Positions 7,371 through 15,998 of a stretch of 64,000 nt of DNA are shown piece after piece; within the stretch, counting starts at the first letter, position 1, and each line of letters opens with the position of its first letter. The position numbers were made by a program, and so were the translations under genes. Where the stretch lies: contig CAYQQU010000019.1 of NCBI GenBank assembly GCA_964419545.1, positions 19,940 to 83,939 of the forward strand, read 5' to 3'. Origin of the DNA: CAYQQU01 sp964419545. GTDB taxonomy: Bacteria; Bacteroidota; Bacteroidia; Chitinophagales; Saprospiraceae. The notes beneath the pieces are model-generated. The model worked only from the letters and a program-made list of their open reading frames with translations, was not told where the DNA came from and made no database searches.

Positions 7371-8768
7371 ATGAAGAGGATCTTTCTCGTACCGGCCTTG
7401 TTGCTGCTGGTTTTCGCTTGTAACGTCTATCGCGATCTCCCCGAGCCCGTAAGCAATACGGGCTGGAAAGTCAAAAAAATACCGCCTTCTCCGCAGACGG
7501 AAGGGGGCGACCCGGAAGCAGGATTGGACTACCTCATCTACGGAAATTACATCGGCTCGGGCGTACCCTACGACATCCTGAAAAAGCGGCTGGGCCTCGC
7601 CGAAGATACCATTTTCAACCGCGAGGGCGTCAACGGCAAGGTGGCCTACGCGGCTAACGTCTTTCCCGCCAAAAACGGCGTGCTGGTGGGCAACGGCAAC
7701 TGCTTCAGCTGCCATGCCGGTAAGCTGAACGGAGAAGTGGTGGTCGGCCTGGGCGACAGCTTTTCCGATTACCGCAAAAACCTGAAGCCCATGGCGAGCC
7801 TCATGAAATGGGGCATGAAACTGAAATACGGGAAAAAATCGGAAGAGTGGACGGCCTACGAAGATTTCGGCTACTACTTCAAAGCCATGGCGCCGGCCAT
7901 CCAGACCAACCAGCCGGGCGTCAATCCGGCCGCCGAGCTGGCCGAAGCCTGCGTCGCTTATCGCGATCCGGTCGACCTCACCTATACCGGCGAGCCGCTT
8001 TTCGAGGTGCCGGATTACACCCTCGCTTCCGACGTGCCTCCGCTATGGAACGTCAAAAAGAAAAATGCCCTCTACTACACCGCCGTCGGCCGCGGCGATT
8101 TCACCAAACTCCTCTTCCAGGCCTCCTACCTCGGCATTCCGGACAGCGCCGCCGCCCGCGAAGCTGTCAATAACTTCAAGGACGTGGTAGCCTGGCTCAA
8201 TGCACTGGAACCGCCCCCCTACCCCGGCCCTGTCGATGCCGCACTGGCCGCCCGCGGCGCAGTACTGTTCGACGAACACTGCAGCAAATGCCACGGCGCC
8301 TACGGAGAGAACGAATCCTATCCCAACAAGGTCGTCTCGCTCGATTTGGTGAAGACCGACCCCTACTACGCCACCTACGCCGTCTCAGCGCCCATTGTCG
8401 ACTGGTACAACCGCAGCTGGTTCGCCCAGTCGGAACCCAGGTCGCACTTCGAACCGGAAGCCGGCTATGTAGCCCCGCCCCTCGACGGCGTCTGGGCCAC
8501 GGCGCCGTATCTCCACAACGGCTCGGTGCCCACCCTCGACGACCTGCTCGACAGCCCCAAACGCCCCGCCTTCTGGTCGCGCAGCGGCCGCAGCGACGAT
8601 TACGACTACGAAAAGGTGGGCTGGAACTACTCCCGGGAAAAGAACGGCAAAGGCGACTGGACCTACGACACCACCATTCCCGGTTACAGCAATAAAGGAC
8701 ATTACTTCGGCGACAAGCTGAATGAAGGCGAGCGAAAAGCCGTCATCGAATACCTTAAAACCATTTGA
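7371..8768 (+). CDS. Di-haem cytochrome c lipoprotein, RoxA/peroxidase-like
   Basis: A 465-residue protein with a lipoprotein signal (LLLLVFAC, lipid Cys17). Two haem c sites are visible: CFSCH at residues 111-115 and CSKCH at 304-308. The C-terminal APYLHNGSVPTLDDLL is characteristic of the large di-haem group around cytochrome c peroxidases/MauG and the rubber oxygenase RoxA. The distance between haem sites and the total length fit the RoxA-like group better than classical 330-residue peroxidases. It is expected in the periplasm, anchored by lipid. The reaction is unknown: peroxidase, oxygenase or electron transfer. It is preceded by a 114-base spacer and followed by a secreted protein of unknown function. 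Confidence 0.8.
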   Translation: MKRIFLVPALLLLVFACNVYRDLPEPVSNTGWKVKKIPPSPQTEGGDPEAGLDYLIYGNYIGSGVPYDILKKRLGLAEDTIFNREGVNGKVAYAANVFPAKNGVLVGNGNCFSCHAGKLNGEVVVGLGDSFSDYRKNLKPMASLMKWGMKLKYGKKSEEWTAYEDFGYYFKAMAPAIQTNQPGVNPAAELAEACVAYRDPVDLTYTGEPLFEVPDYTLASDVPPLWNVKKKNALYYTAVGRGDFTKLLFQASYLGIPDSAAAREAVNNFKDVVAWLNALEPPPYPGPVDAALAARGAVLFDEHCSKCHGAYGENESYPNKVVSLDLVKTDPYYATYAVSAPIVDWYNRSWFAQSEPRSHFEPEAGYVAPPLDGVWATAPYLHNGSVPTLDDLLDSPKRPAFWSRSGRSDDYDYEKVGWNYSREKNGKGDWTYDTTIPGYSNKGHYFGDKLNEGERKAVIEYLKTI

Positions 8769-8798
8769 GTTTTTCATTCCCGAAGAAAGGATTATCCC

Positions 8799-8806
8799 TA
8801 ACTTTG
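8799..8806 (+). promoter_or_regulatory. Bacteroidota -7 box (TAnnTTTG)
   Basis: TAACTTTG lies 9 bases before the ATG at 8815 in the short spacer after the cytochrome gene. If active, the transcript of the downstream gene would have almost no leader. No matching -33 TTG was found at 17-23 bases. Confidence 0.35.
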
Positions 8807-8814
8807 CGAAAAAA

Positions 8815-9405
8815 ATGCAACGAACCTTCATCACCCTCATTCTGCTCGCCACCTGGAGCATCGCCGGCCTGAGTCAAAGCCGCGCCGGCCTGGAAAAGAC
8901 CCTCGACCGGTACATGGAGGCCTCCGTCAATAAAGACTGGGAAGCCATAATGGATATGGTCTATCCGAAGTTATTCGACATCGTATCCCGCGAAATGATG
9001 ATCGAGACCTTCAAAAGCCTCGACGGCCAGGACATGGCCTTTAGCTTCGAGAAAATGGAGGTCAAGGAAATATCCGATCTTTTTACCCACGAATCCGAAG
9101 TATTTGCCCGCATTGACTACACCGGCAAGATGTCCATTACCCTGCTCAGCGAAGACTACAAAAGCGAGGACGTCATGGAAATGATGCTGAGCGGCTTCCA
9201 AGCGCAATACGGCGAGGAACACGTCTCGGTCGACCCGGCGGAGCACACCTTTCATATCGATATGACCAAATCCATGTTCGCTATCGCGGACGAAGGGGGG
9301 GAAGCCTGGCGTTTTCTCGAAAACAATACCGGCCAGGAAGCCGTGCTGCAAAGTCTGATCCCTCAGGCCGTTCGGGATCAGTTTCCGGATCAGCCGGGCA
9401 ATTGA
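8815..9405 (+). CDS. Secreted protein of unknown function
   Basis: A 196-residue protein with a signal peptide (MQRTFITLILLATWSIAGLS). The mature part begins with a helix (AGLEKTLDRYMEASVNKDWEAIMDMVYPKLF) that resembles the opening of NTF2-like/SnoaL-like alpha+beta domains, followed by beta-rich segments (VFARIDYTGKMSITLL, EHTFHIDMTKSMFAI). I do not recognise a catalytic motif. The start at 8815 is chosen because it directly precedes the signal peptide. It ends just before a bidirectional hairpin at 9409-9427. Confidence 0.7.
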   Translation: MQRTFITLILLATWSIAGLSQSRAGLEKTLDRYMEASVNKDWEAIMDMVYPKLFDIVSREMMIETFKSLDGQDMAFSFEKMEVKEISDLFTHESEVFARIDYTGKMSITLLSEDYKSEDVMEMMLSGFQAQYGEEHVSVDPAEHTFHIDMTKSMFAIADEGGEAWRFLENNTGQEAVLQSLIPQAVRDQFPDQPGN

Positions 9406-9408
9406 AAA

Positions 9409-9427
9409 TGAACCCGTTGCGGGTTCA
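9409..9427. terminator. Bidirectional hairpin terminator
   Basis: A perfect 8-base stem with a TTG loop (TGAACCCG/CGGGTTCA) lies 4 bases after the stop at 9405 and 15 bases from the end of the convergent gene ending at 9442. No T-run follows, as is common for Bacteroidota terminators. Confidence 0.55.
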
Positions 9428-9441
9428 AGCATCTGGCCTGA

Positions 9442-9666
9442 TCAGTTGTTTCGGCGAAACAGTTGCAGCAATCCGGCGCGCAGCAGCAATACCCAGGGCG
9501 CCCCGTGCAGGACGAGGTCGAACCAGTCCATCGGCCCCATTCCTGTTGCGCCGCCGGCCACCCAGCGCAGCTTTCCTAAAATGTGCGGCTCGGGAAAGTA
9601 AGGCGCCAGGCCCAGGGTCAGGCAAGCGATCAGCAGGAACCGCCAATCGTTTAGAATAGTCAGCAT
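9442..9666 (-). CDS. Small conserved membrane protein
   Basis: A 74-residue protein, MLTILNDWRFLLIACLTLGL at the start, with two hydrophobic segments (about residues 8-22 and 52-68) around a loop (EPHILGKLRWVAGGATGMGPMDWFD). The composition and DWR...PEPHI...GKL pattern agree with a small membrane protein I recall as widespread in Bacteroidota, of unknown function. It lies 78 bases downstream of the anti-sigma-like gene on the same strand and may be co-transcribed. Opposite-strand frames covering the same bases have no such features. Confidence 0.7.
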   Translation of the reverse strand: MLTILNDWRFLLIACLTLGLAPYFPEPHILGKLRWVAGGATGMGPMDWFDLVLHGAPWVLLLRAGLLQLFRRNN

Positions 9667-9744
9667 ATGTTCCCCATTTTCAGGTCAATAAGAAAAATCC
9701 CCCGCTAAAGTACGGTCTTCGTCTGACGCCCACGGTGACGGTGA

Positions 9745-10512
9745 TTACCAAAGGCGATCGAGCGCGGCCCGCAGTTCCGCGGCAGCCGGAAAATAGGAAT
9801 GATCGGGATCGGATAGTATGGCCTTCAGCCGGGCGTTCACTTCGGCTTTTTCGGCGGGGCCCGATTTCAGGTAGCTCAGCACCAACAACCACTCCGCTTT
9901 TTCCGCCAGCAGCGGATTGGGATTTTCGGTAAGCGGCTGCAGCACGGAGCGAGCGGCCTTCTGGTCGTTCAACTGAAAATAGGCGTTGGCCAGGTACAAT
10001 TGCGCGTCCAGGTAATAATCGCTCCCGGGAGGCGCTGCGGCGAAATATTCGACAGCCGCCTCGTAATCTTCATTTTCAAAAGCCGCCACGCCTTCGGCCA
10101 GCGGGCCGGGAGCGAGCGCCAGGGCCCGTTGCCGGGAGAGGTTTTCCGGTTCGTAAAATTGAGCCACCAGCTGCTCGGCGTCGCCTCCCCGCCGGTTCAG
10201 CCACCAGAAGGCGCCGCCGACGATCAGCAGCAACACAGTAGCGGCGATAGCCAGTCGCCGGCCCAGAGGTATCGTACGCGCCCGCGGCGCCGGTTCCTCC
10301 GGCTTTTGGCCGGCTTCTGCGGCGATGGCCGCCAGGTCTTGCCGCAGCTGGTCTTCAATGTCTTGTTCTATCACCTGCCGGGCAATGCGCACCGCGGCGA
10401 CCTCTTCCCGCAAGGCGGGATCGTCAGCCAGCTGCGCTTCAAAATCGGCCGCCTCGTCGGGCGGCAGCTCCCGGCGCAGGTATTTTTCGATTTTGTCGAT
10501 CAATTCTTCCAT
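9745..10512 (-). CDS. Anti-sigma-factor-like membrane protein with TPR region
   Basis: A 255-residue protein. Residues 1-60 form an acidic helical region (IDKIEKYLRRELPPDEAADFE, ADDPALREEVAAVRIAR), as in cytoplasmic anti-sigma domains that count LxxDDP-like repeats. A single membrane segment lies at about 87-106 (LAIAATVLLLIVGGAFWWL). The outer part (about 125-240) looks like tetratricopeptide repeats (ALAPGPLAEGVAAFENEDYEAA, DAQLYLANAYFQLNDQKAA). It follows the ECF sigma factor gene by 26 bases, which supports a role in holding that sigma factor. There is no zinc-binding HxxxCxxC motif. The assignment rests mainly on topology and context. Confidence 0.75.
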   Translation of the reverse strand: MEELIDKIEKYLRRELPPDEAADFEAQLADDPALREEVAAVRIARQVIEQDIEDQLRQDLAAIAAEAGQKPEEPAPRARTIPLGRRLAIAATVLLLIVGGAFWWLNRRGGDAEQLVAQFYEPENLSRQRALALAPGPLAEGVAAFENEDYEAAVEYFAAAPPGSDYYLDAQLYLANAYFQLNDQKAARSVLQPLTENPNPLLAEKAEWLLVLSYLKSGPAEKAEVNARLKAILSDPDHSYFPAAAELRAALDRLW

Positions 10513-10538
10513 TTTTTACGCTTTTTCCTACAAAGTGT

Positions 10539-11126
10539 TCACCAACGAATCATCTCCTCCCACCGGGGATGGGACTTGACGAGCTTGATCAGCGCTTGCT
10601 GACAGCGGTATTTCGCTTTCCGAGCCATCTTTTCACTGCTGAACCCCAACCTTGCGGCGATCTCCTGCATTGAATAAGACAATTGCCATAACCCGAGCAC
10701 CTGGCGGCACTGGTCGCTGAGTTGATCGAGCAGTTGTTGCAGCACAGCCTTGCGTTCGTCGCTGAGCAGGTCGACTTCGGGATTCTCCGGGCCGGCTTCT
10801 TCTTCCGGCATCGGATCTTCCGATAATTCCACCCGGGCTTTCCTGCGGAGTTGGTTCATCCATAAAAAGCGACAGATGGCGTAGAGGTAAAGCGAAAGCG
10901 TGCTGTCGCCACGGAATTTTCCCTCCCGGATATTGCGATCCAGTACGATGATCCCTTCGTGAAACACATCTTGCCCGTCCTGAAAATTACCGCTATTTTG
11001 CTGAACGTAATGGATGACCTTTTCCCGCAGCCCCTCCAGATGGTAGATGCTCCGGATGGCGCGTTGCCGTTCGGCGCCTCCTTCCCGGATGGCTGCGATC
11101 AATTGTTCATCAGCATGCCCTTCCAT
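10539..11126 (-). CDS. ECF-type RNA polymerase sigma factor
   Basis: A 195-residue sigma-70 family protein. Region 2 is around DVFHEGIIVLDRNIREGKFRGDSTLSLYLYAICRFLWMNQLRRK (about residues 53-97). Region 4 contains a helix-turn-helix (SMQEIAARLGFSSEKMARKAKYRC, about residues 151-175). It belongs to the group that is divergently linked to large TPR/CHAT proteins in Saprospiria-like genomes (recollection, not tested). It starts 73 bases from the divergent CHAT gene and is followed by its probable anti-sigma gene. Target promoters are unknown; the shared intergenic region is the obvious candidate. Confidence 0.88.
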   Translation of the reverse strand: MEGHADEQLIAAIREGGAERQRAIRSIYHLEGLREKVIHYVQQNSGNFQDGQDVFHEGIIVLDRNIREGKFRGDSTLSLYLYAICRFLWMNQLRRKARVELSEDPMPEEEAGPENPEVDLLSDERKAVLQQLLDQLSDQCRQVLGLWQLSYSMQEIAARLGFSSEKMARKAKYRCQQALIKLVKSHPRWEEMIRW

Positions 11127-11199
11127 TCAAGTGTGTTTTAAGAACGTTAAATGCCCCCAGCGGACTGACATTAATCTTTTTTTAACGCGAAATTCAACT

Positions 11200-14100
11200 A
11201 TGCCTGCTGGTTCCTTCTTCCTGACCGACGGCAAAAATACCACAACCTTCCGCCGGATGACCGGGCCGGCGGAAAGAAAGCGGCTTTTTTTACTAAAGAT
11301 AGCCAATCCGCTCCGGAGGGCCCTGATTTTAATCCTGCTCTCGCGTTCTTTTCTGCTCGGCGCCCAGCCGGCGGAAGGGCCTGCCCAACTGCTGGCGCAA
11401 GCGCGTAACGCCCTCGATTCGGGCTATTTCCAACGGGCGGCCTGCCTGGCGGAAGACGTACTGGCGCTCGAACCCGGCGCTGCAGCGCGCGCCGAAATTT
11501 ACTATTTACAGGGAAGCATCGCGTTGGAAAACGGAGCGCTCCGGTCCGCGGCGGCCGCTTTTCAACGAACCCACGAGCTGGCGGAGTCACTCTCCCCGGC
11601 CAACGAGGCTGCCCGCCCACTTCGGGCGCTCGCGTTAAGCGGCATGGGGCGTTACTATTTTGCCCTGCACGACATTGATAAAGCGCTGGCCCTGCACCAG
11701 GCGGCGCTCGACCTGCGGCGGGCCCATTACGGCCCGCGGCGTCCGGAAGTGGCCGACAGCTACAACAATCTCGCCAACTGCTATCAGCTTGCCGGCTACT
11801 ACCCAAAAGCATTGACTTTATACCACCAGGTGTTATCCATTCGGCAGGAATTTTTCCCGGATGACCATCCGAAAATCGCCGCCGCCTTCAACAACCTCGG
11901 CGCACTGTACCTGGTCCGCGGTCAGGCCAGGGAAGCCTTGCAGCATTTCGAACGCACCCTTTCGATACGGCGCGCCGCTTTTGGCGAAAACCACCTGCTC
12001 ACCGCCCGGATCCGCCAAAATATCGGTAACGCCTACGCGGCGCTGCACCTGCCCGACTCGGCGATCCGTCATTTTCACCGGGCTTTAGCGGTTTATCAGG
12101 AAAATTTACCCCCCGATCATCCCCGCCTCGCCGACATCAACGAAAACCTGGGCAACGCCTACACCGCCCGGCGCGCTTTCGGAAAAAGCCTGGCGCATCA
12201 CCGGGCAGCGCTGGCCACGCGACAAAGACAGCTCCCGACCCAGCCGGCGGCTTTGGCCCGCTCGTACGAAAACCTCGGCGACCTGTTCCTGGAGCAGGGC
12301 GATTACGCCGCTGCGGAAACCCATCTGCGCCGGGCGCTGGCGCTGAACGAACAAGCCTACGGCGAGCGGCACGAAACCGTGGCCATCGTCGCCGATAAAC
12401 TGGGACTGACCCTTCGTTACCTGGGGCGGTACGACGAAGCCGTCAGCCGGCACCGGCGCGCACTGGGTATCCGGGAAGCACAGTTCGGCTCCCGGCATCC
12501 TTTCGTTGCCGGCATTTGCAACAACATCGGCAATTGCTACCGCAGGCTGGGCGATTATTCCGCTGCCATCGATTATTACGAACGCAGCCTGGAGATCCTG
12601 CGGACCGCCGGTCCGGATCACCACCTGGAACGCACCCGTGTTCTGACCAACATCGGCAATTGCTACCTCGAAACCGGAAAAACGGAAAAGGCGATTGCCT
12701 GTTTTCGACAGGCCGAAGGAATACTTCCGGAAAAACAGGCCGTCGCCCGGGCAGAACTCTATCAGAACCTGGGGGAAGCGCTCAGCCGGCAGAACGAATT
12801 TGCTTCGGCCGAAAACTATTTCACGCAAGCCCTGCAGCTGCTCGATTACCATCCGGAACGTTCGCCTTTCGATCAGACGGCGCCGCTGCAAATCATCGGC
12901 CTCCTCGGCGGCGCCGGCGGGAATGCGCTGCGGCAATACGAGGCCACCCATCAGGCTCCTTTCCTCGACGAGGCATTTGAACGCTTTCGCGCAGCGATGA
13001 CCGGCATGGACAGCCTGCAACGGACTTTTCTATCCCCGCAATCCCGGCAAAAGCTGAAAGAAGCCTACTTCCCGGTGGTAGAAGGCGCTCTGGAGACCAC
13101 TTATCTGCGAGGGTTGTTGTACCAGGAACCCTCCCTTCTGGAAGCCGCTTTTTACCTGAGCGAGCAAAATAAAAGCACCCTGCTCCTCGAATCCGTGCGG
13201 ACGCAACAGGCAGCCGCGCTGGCGGCCATCCCCGAACGACAGCAACGCCGCTACCGGTCGCTCGCCAAAGCCATCAACCAGGCTGAGAAGCTCCTCGACG
13301 CTCCCGGCCCCAAAACGGGCGAGGAATTCCGGGACCTGGAAAAACAGCTTTTCACCTGGCGGCAAGAGCGGGAAAAACTGGAAAAGACGATCGAACGGGA
13401 ATACCCCGACTTCCGGCGCCTCCGGTTTGATCAAAGCCCGGCAACGATCACCGCTATTCGCAACCAGGTCCTGGAGGCCGATCAGACCCTGCTCTCCTTT
13501 TTTACCGGATCGCGCGCTATTTACGCTTTCCTGATCAGCCGGGATACGTTCCGGGCCCACCGGCTGGACCGCCGCTTTCCGCTGGAACGATGGGTAGCCG
13601 AGCTCGGTAGGAGTATCGTCGCTTTCCCGAAAGCGGGACTTGCCCGACAAGCGGCGCTGGACTCAGCATACCGGAAGGGCGCTCACCAGCTTTATCGGCA
13701 ACTGCTGACGCCGCTTTTCGCTGGTGACCACCTCCCGAAAAGACTGATCATCGTTCCCGACGGCGCGCTCGGCGCCCTGCCATTCGACGCGCTGCTTACG
13801 GAACCACCTGCCAAACCGCTGCGCTATCGGTCCTATCCCTTTTTACTGAAAAAAACGATCATCAGCTACGCTTATTCGGCGACCTTGCTGCACGAGCGCC
13901 GGTTTCGAATCCATCCCAACACATTGCGCAGCTGCCTGGCGGTGGCGCCGGCTTTCGCATCGAATGCCATGGGGCTTGAGCCGCTACAATTTAACGCCGA
14001 AGAAGCACAAACAGTAGCGGAACTGACGCGCGGCGACCTTCTCGCCGGCCCGGCAGCCACGCGCGACCGTTTTCTCGAAGCAGCGCCTGCCTACCGCATT

Positions 14101-14649
14101 CTGCACCTCGCCACCCACGGCAAAGCCGGCAGCCGCAACGGCGATTATTCGTTCCTCGCTTTTTCCGAACCGGCCGACTCACCGGGCGAGGCCCTGCTCT
14201 ACGTAAAAGACCTGTACCAGCAGCAACTACCCGCCGAGCTGGTGGTGCTCAGCGCCTGCGAGACGGGCGTCGGCTCGTACCTGCCGGGCGAAGGCTTCAT
14301 CAGCCTGGGCCGCGGCTTCGCCTACGCCGGAGCCCGCAGCCTGCTCACCACGCTCTGGAGCGTGAACGACGCCCGGACGGCAACGCTGATGGCCTCGTTC
14401 TTTGAACAACTGAAAAAGAAGCAGACCAAAGACGACGCCCTGCACCACGCCAAACGCGCCGCTGTGCAAGGCGCCGCCCACGCAACGGCGCACCCGTTTT
14501 ACTGGGCGGGCTTCGTAGTGATCGGCGATACGGCGGCGGTGCGGATGGGGAACCGGTTTCCTTGGTGGGTAGTTGGATTGGGGGTTATGGTTTTCTGCTT
14601 CTATCCGTTGACCCGGGCGGTGACAAATCTCTTCAACCCTCTTCGTTGA
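11200..14649 (+). CDS. TPR-CHAT protein, caspase-like peptidase domain, membrane-anchored
   Basis: A 1149-residue protein from ATG 11200; ATG 11257 is an equally possible start just before the hydrophobic signal. After a signal-like segment (RALILILLSRSFLLG) come about a dozen tetratricopeptide repeats, several of the 42-residue kinesin-light-chain type (VADSYNNLANCYQLAGYYPKA, GICNNIGNCYRRLGDYSAAI). A linker helix region leads to a C-terminal CHAT domain with the catalytic pair His973 (ILHLATHGKAG) and Cys1020 (VVLSACETGVG). A last hydrophobic segment (WWVVGLGVMVFCFYPL) could anchor the C-terminus. CHAT domains are caspase relatives; in gRAMP-type systems one acts as a protease. Here the divergent ECF/anti-sigma pair suggests envelope signalling. 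Confidence 0.87.
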   Translation: MPAGSFFLTDGKNTTTFRRMTGPAERKRLFLLKIANPLRRALILILLSRSFLLGAQPAEGPAQLLAQARNALDSGYFQRAACLAEDVLALEPGAAARAEIYYLQGSIALENGALRSAAAAFQRTHELAESLSPANEAARPLRALALSGMGRYYFALHDIDKALALHQAALDLRRAHYGPRRPEVADSYNNLANCYQLAGYYPKALTLYHQVLSIRQEFFPDDHPKIAAAFNNLGALYLVRGQAREALQHFERTLSIRRAAFGENHLLTARIRQNIGNAYAALHLPDSAIRHFHRALAVYQENLPPDHPRLADINENLGNAYTARRAFGKSLAHHRAALATRQRQLPTQPAALARSYENLGDLFLEQGDYAAAETHLRRALALNEQAYGERHETVAIVADKLGLTLRYLGRYDEAVSRHRRALGIREAQFGSRHPFVAGICNNIGNCYRRLGDYSAAIDYYERSLEILRTAGPDHHLERTRVLTNIGNCYLETGKTEKAIACFRQAEGILPEKQAVARAELYQNLGEALSRQNEFASAENYFTQALQLLDYHPERSPFDQTAPLQIIGLLGGAGGNALRQYEATHQAPFLDEAFERFRAAMTGMDSLQRTFLSPQSRQKLKEAYFPVVEGALETTYLRGLLYQEPSLLEAAFYLSEQNKSTLLLESVRTQQAAALAAIPERQQRRYRSLAKAINQAEKLLDAPGPKTGEEFRDLEKQLFTWRQEREKLEKTIEREYPDFRRLRFDQSPATITAIRNQVLEADQTLLSFFTGSRAIYAFLISRDTFRAHRLDRRFPLERWVAELGRSIVAFPKAGLARQAALDSAYRKGAHQLYRQLLTPLFAGDHLPKRLIIVPDGALGALPFDALLTEPPAKPLRYRSYPFLLKKTIISYAYSATLLHERRFRIHPNTLRSCLAVAPAFASNAMGLEPLQFNAEEAQTVAELTRGDLLAGPAATRDRFLEAAPAYRILHLATHGKAGSRNGDYSFLAFSEPADSPGEALLYVKDLYQQQLPAELVVLSACETGVGSYLPGEGFISLGRGFAYAGARSLLTTLWSVNDARTATLMASFFEQLKKKQTKDDALHHAKRAAVQGAAHATAHPFYWAGFVVIGDTAAVRMGNRFPWWVVGLGVMVFCFYPLTRAVTNLFNPLR

Positions 14650-14758
14650 GGTTAGTTTTTAAAAAAATTTAAAATTCCGTGGGGTCGTTTCAGGGGCGAT
14701 CTACACTCTGTAGTGATTTTACGGTACAGCTCATTTTTTAATCTAAATTCCATATCAA

Positions 14759-15253
14759 ATGAAAAAAGTACTATTCGGCGCCCTGCTGGTCGCCATCACC
14801 GCCTTTGGCGCGCAATCCTTGCAGGGGCAGACGTGCAACAAGTTTTCGAAAATCACCAAAGACATTCTCGGCACGGGCAAGCCGGGCGAGGATTGGACCA
14901 GCATCGGCCCCCGTCGCTGGGTGGCCAACACCAACCACACCGGAAGAATTGTCGGCCCCGGCGACCGGACCTTCATCAGTGAAGAACCGCTTGAGAAGGA
15001 CAATGTAACGGTAAAGATCACCGAAACCGATGGCAAAGGCGAAGTAAAGGTCCGCATTTGCCGGGTGGACGCCCTCAACCGCTACTATTTCCTTAAGGAG
15101 CGTATCTTTAACGACAACTCCTCGCGAAAAGACAACAAGAGCGAGCAACGCGAAATTAAATTGTCCAACGTGAAGGGGAATCTGCTGGTTTTGACCTTTG
15201 ACGGCCAAAGTGCGACCAATACCTTCTCCTACAGGCTGCGCCTCATTCAATAA
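14759..15253 (+). CDS. Secreted protein of unknown function
   Basis: A 164-residue protein with a signal peptide (MKKVLFGALLVAITAFGAQS). The mature part is beta-rich and basic (GKGEVKVRICRVDALNRYYFL, EIKLSNVKGNLLVLTFDG). Two cysteines are visible in the mature part (in QTCNKFSK and VRICRVD) and could form a disulfide. No recognised family. It lies 109 bases after the CHAT gene in an AT-rich spacer, so it may be independently transcribed or the last gene of that unit. Confidence 0.65.
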   Translation: MKKVLFGALLVAITAFGAQSLQGQTCNKFSKITKDILGTGKPGEDWTSIGPRRWVANTNHTGRIVGPGDRTFISEEPLEKDNVTVKITETDGKGEVKVRICRVDALNRYYFLKERIFNDNSSRKDNKSEQREIKLSNVKGNLLVLTFDGQSATNTFSYRLRLIQ

Positions 15254-15624
15254 GAAAAGCCGAACATTGGAAGAGAATAGATTCCGGATTTGCAAAAAAG
15301 TATTATATTTGCACCATCACCACCAATAAGAACTCGCGTCTTTTTTTCCGGAATTTCTCACCAATAAAGATCGATCAACGCATCCGAACGGCAGTTGCAT
15401 CAGCTGCTCCTGCCCTATGGTTTTTGGTTCGCCTCAATAGCGGATCGAACGCCTGTAGAATTATTGTTATCCACTCTTTTAAATGGGTAAGCCTGGGCTT
15501 CGTATGCGTTTATCCAACTATCGATTTCCAAAGAAAAGGGAGCTTTTCCTCCGAAAATCCCCAACAGAGTAGGAGGCGCAATCCCGAAATGCGATAATGT
15601 AGGGTCTATCAATTTTTATTTGTT
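15254..15624. other. Gene-free spacer with candidate promoter and long leader
   Basis: A spacer of 371 bases. It contains a TATATTTG -7 box at 15304-15311, which would give a leader of about 300 bases before the small gene at 15625. A 65-codon minus-strand frame at 15415-15612 has no supporting features. The leader could hold a regulatory RNA, but I see no conserved riboswitch shape. Confidence 0.5.
15304..15311 (+). promoter_or_regulatory. Bacteroidota -7 box (TAnnTTTG)
   Basis: TATATTTG followed by CACC fits the -7 consensus well. It lies 51 bases after the stop at 15253 and 313 bases before the ATG at 15625. No TTG lies 17-23 bases upstream. Confidence 0.45.
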
Positions 15625-15900
15625 ATGAAGCGTTCACTAAAGCCTTTGATCGCCCTGGCGCTTGTCGGGGTAACCTACACCACCACTGTAGCCTTTTCAC
15701 CGGTTGCAGAAGACAATGCCGGCGATACCCGGATCATGTTCGAGACCAATTCCCAGCAGGAAGTAGACCGGGTAAAGGATCTGCTTTCCAGCCAGGACGT
15801 GGCCAAGCTGAAGGAAATCGTCATCGAAGAGATCCGCATCCGCATCCGGATCAAGAAGAAAGGCGTGATGGACACGCGCGTCGTCGGTCCGAGAGACTAA
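15625..15900 (+). CDS. Small secreted polypeptide, unknown function
   Basis: A 91-residue product with a signal peptide (MKRSLKPLIALALVGVTYTT, cleavage probably near VAFSP). The mature part is a helical stretch (SQQEVDRVKDLLSSQDVAKLKEIV) followed by an alternating basic-hydrophobic tail (EEIRIRIRIKKKG). It has a clear ATG, a long leader and a stop 98 bases before the SdpA-like gene. I recognise no family. Its position before an SdpA/SdpB-like membrane pair makes a processed peptide possible, but there is no sequence similarity to SdpC to support this. Confidence 0.6.
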   Translation: MKRSLKPLIALALVGVTYTTTVAFSPVAEDNAGDTRIMFETNSQQEVDRVKDLLSSQDVAKLKEIVIEEIRIRIRIKKKGVMDTRVVGPRD

Positions 15901-15998
15901 AATTACCCAATTGACCTGGTTGCTGATCGGCTACCCCCGGCATCGCACAAGCAAGCTGGAAAGCCGCTGATCAGCGACCGGGCTTAACGTCTGGTGCT

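Noticed and set aside
15415..15612. A 65-codon minus-strand frame in the spacer before 15625
   Set aside because: No start context, signal or family features; the spacer is better explained as a leader.
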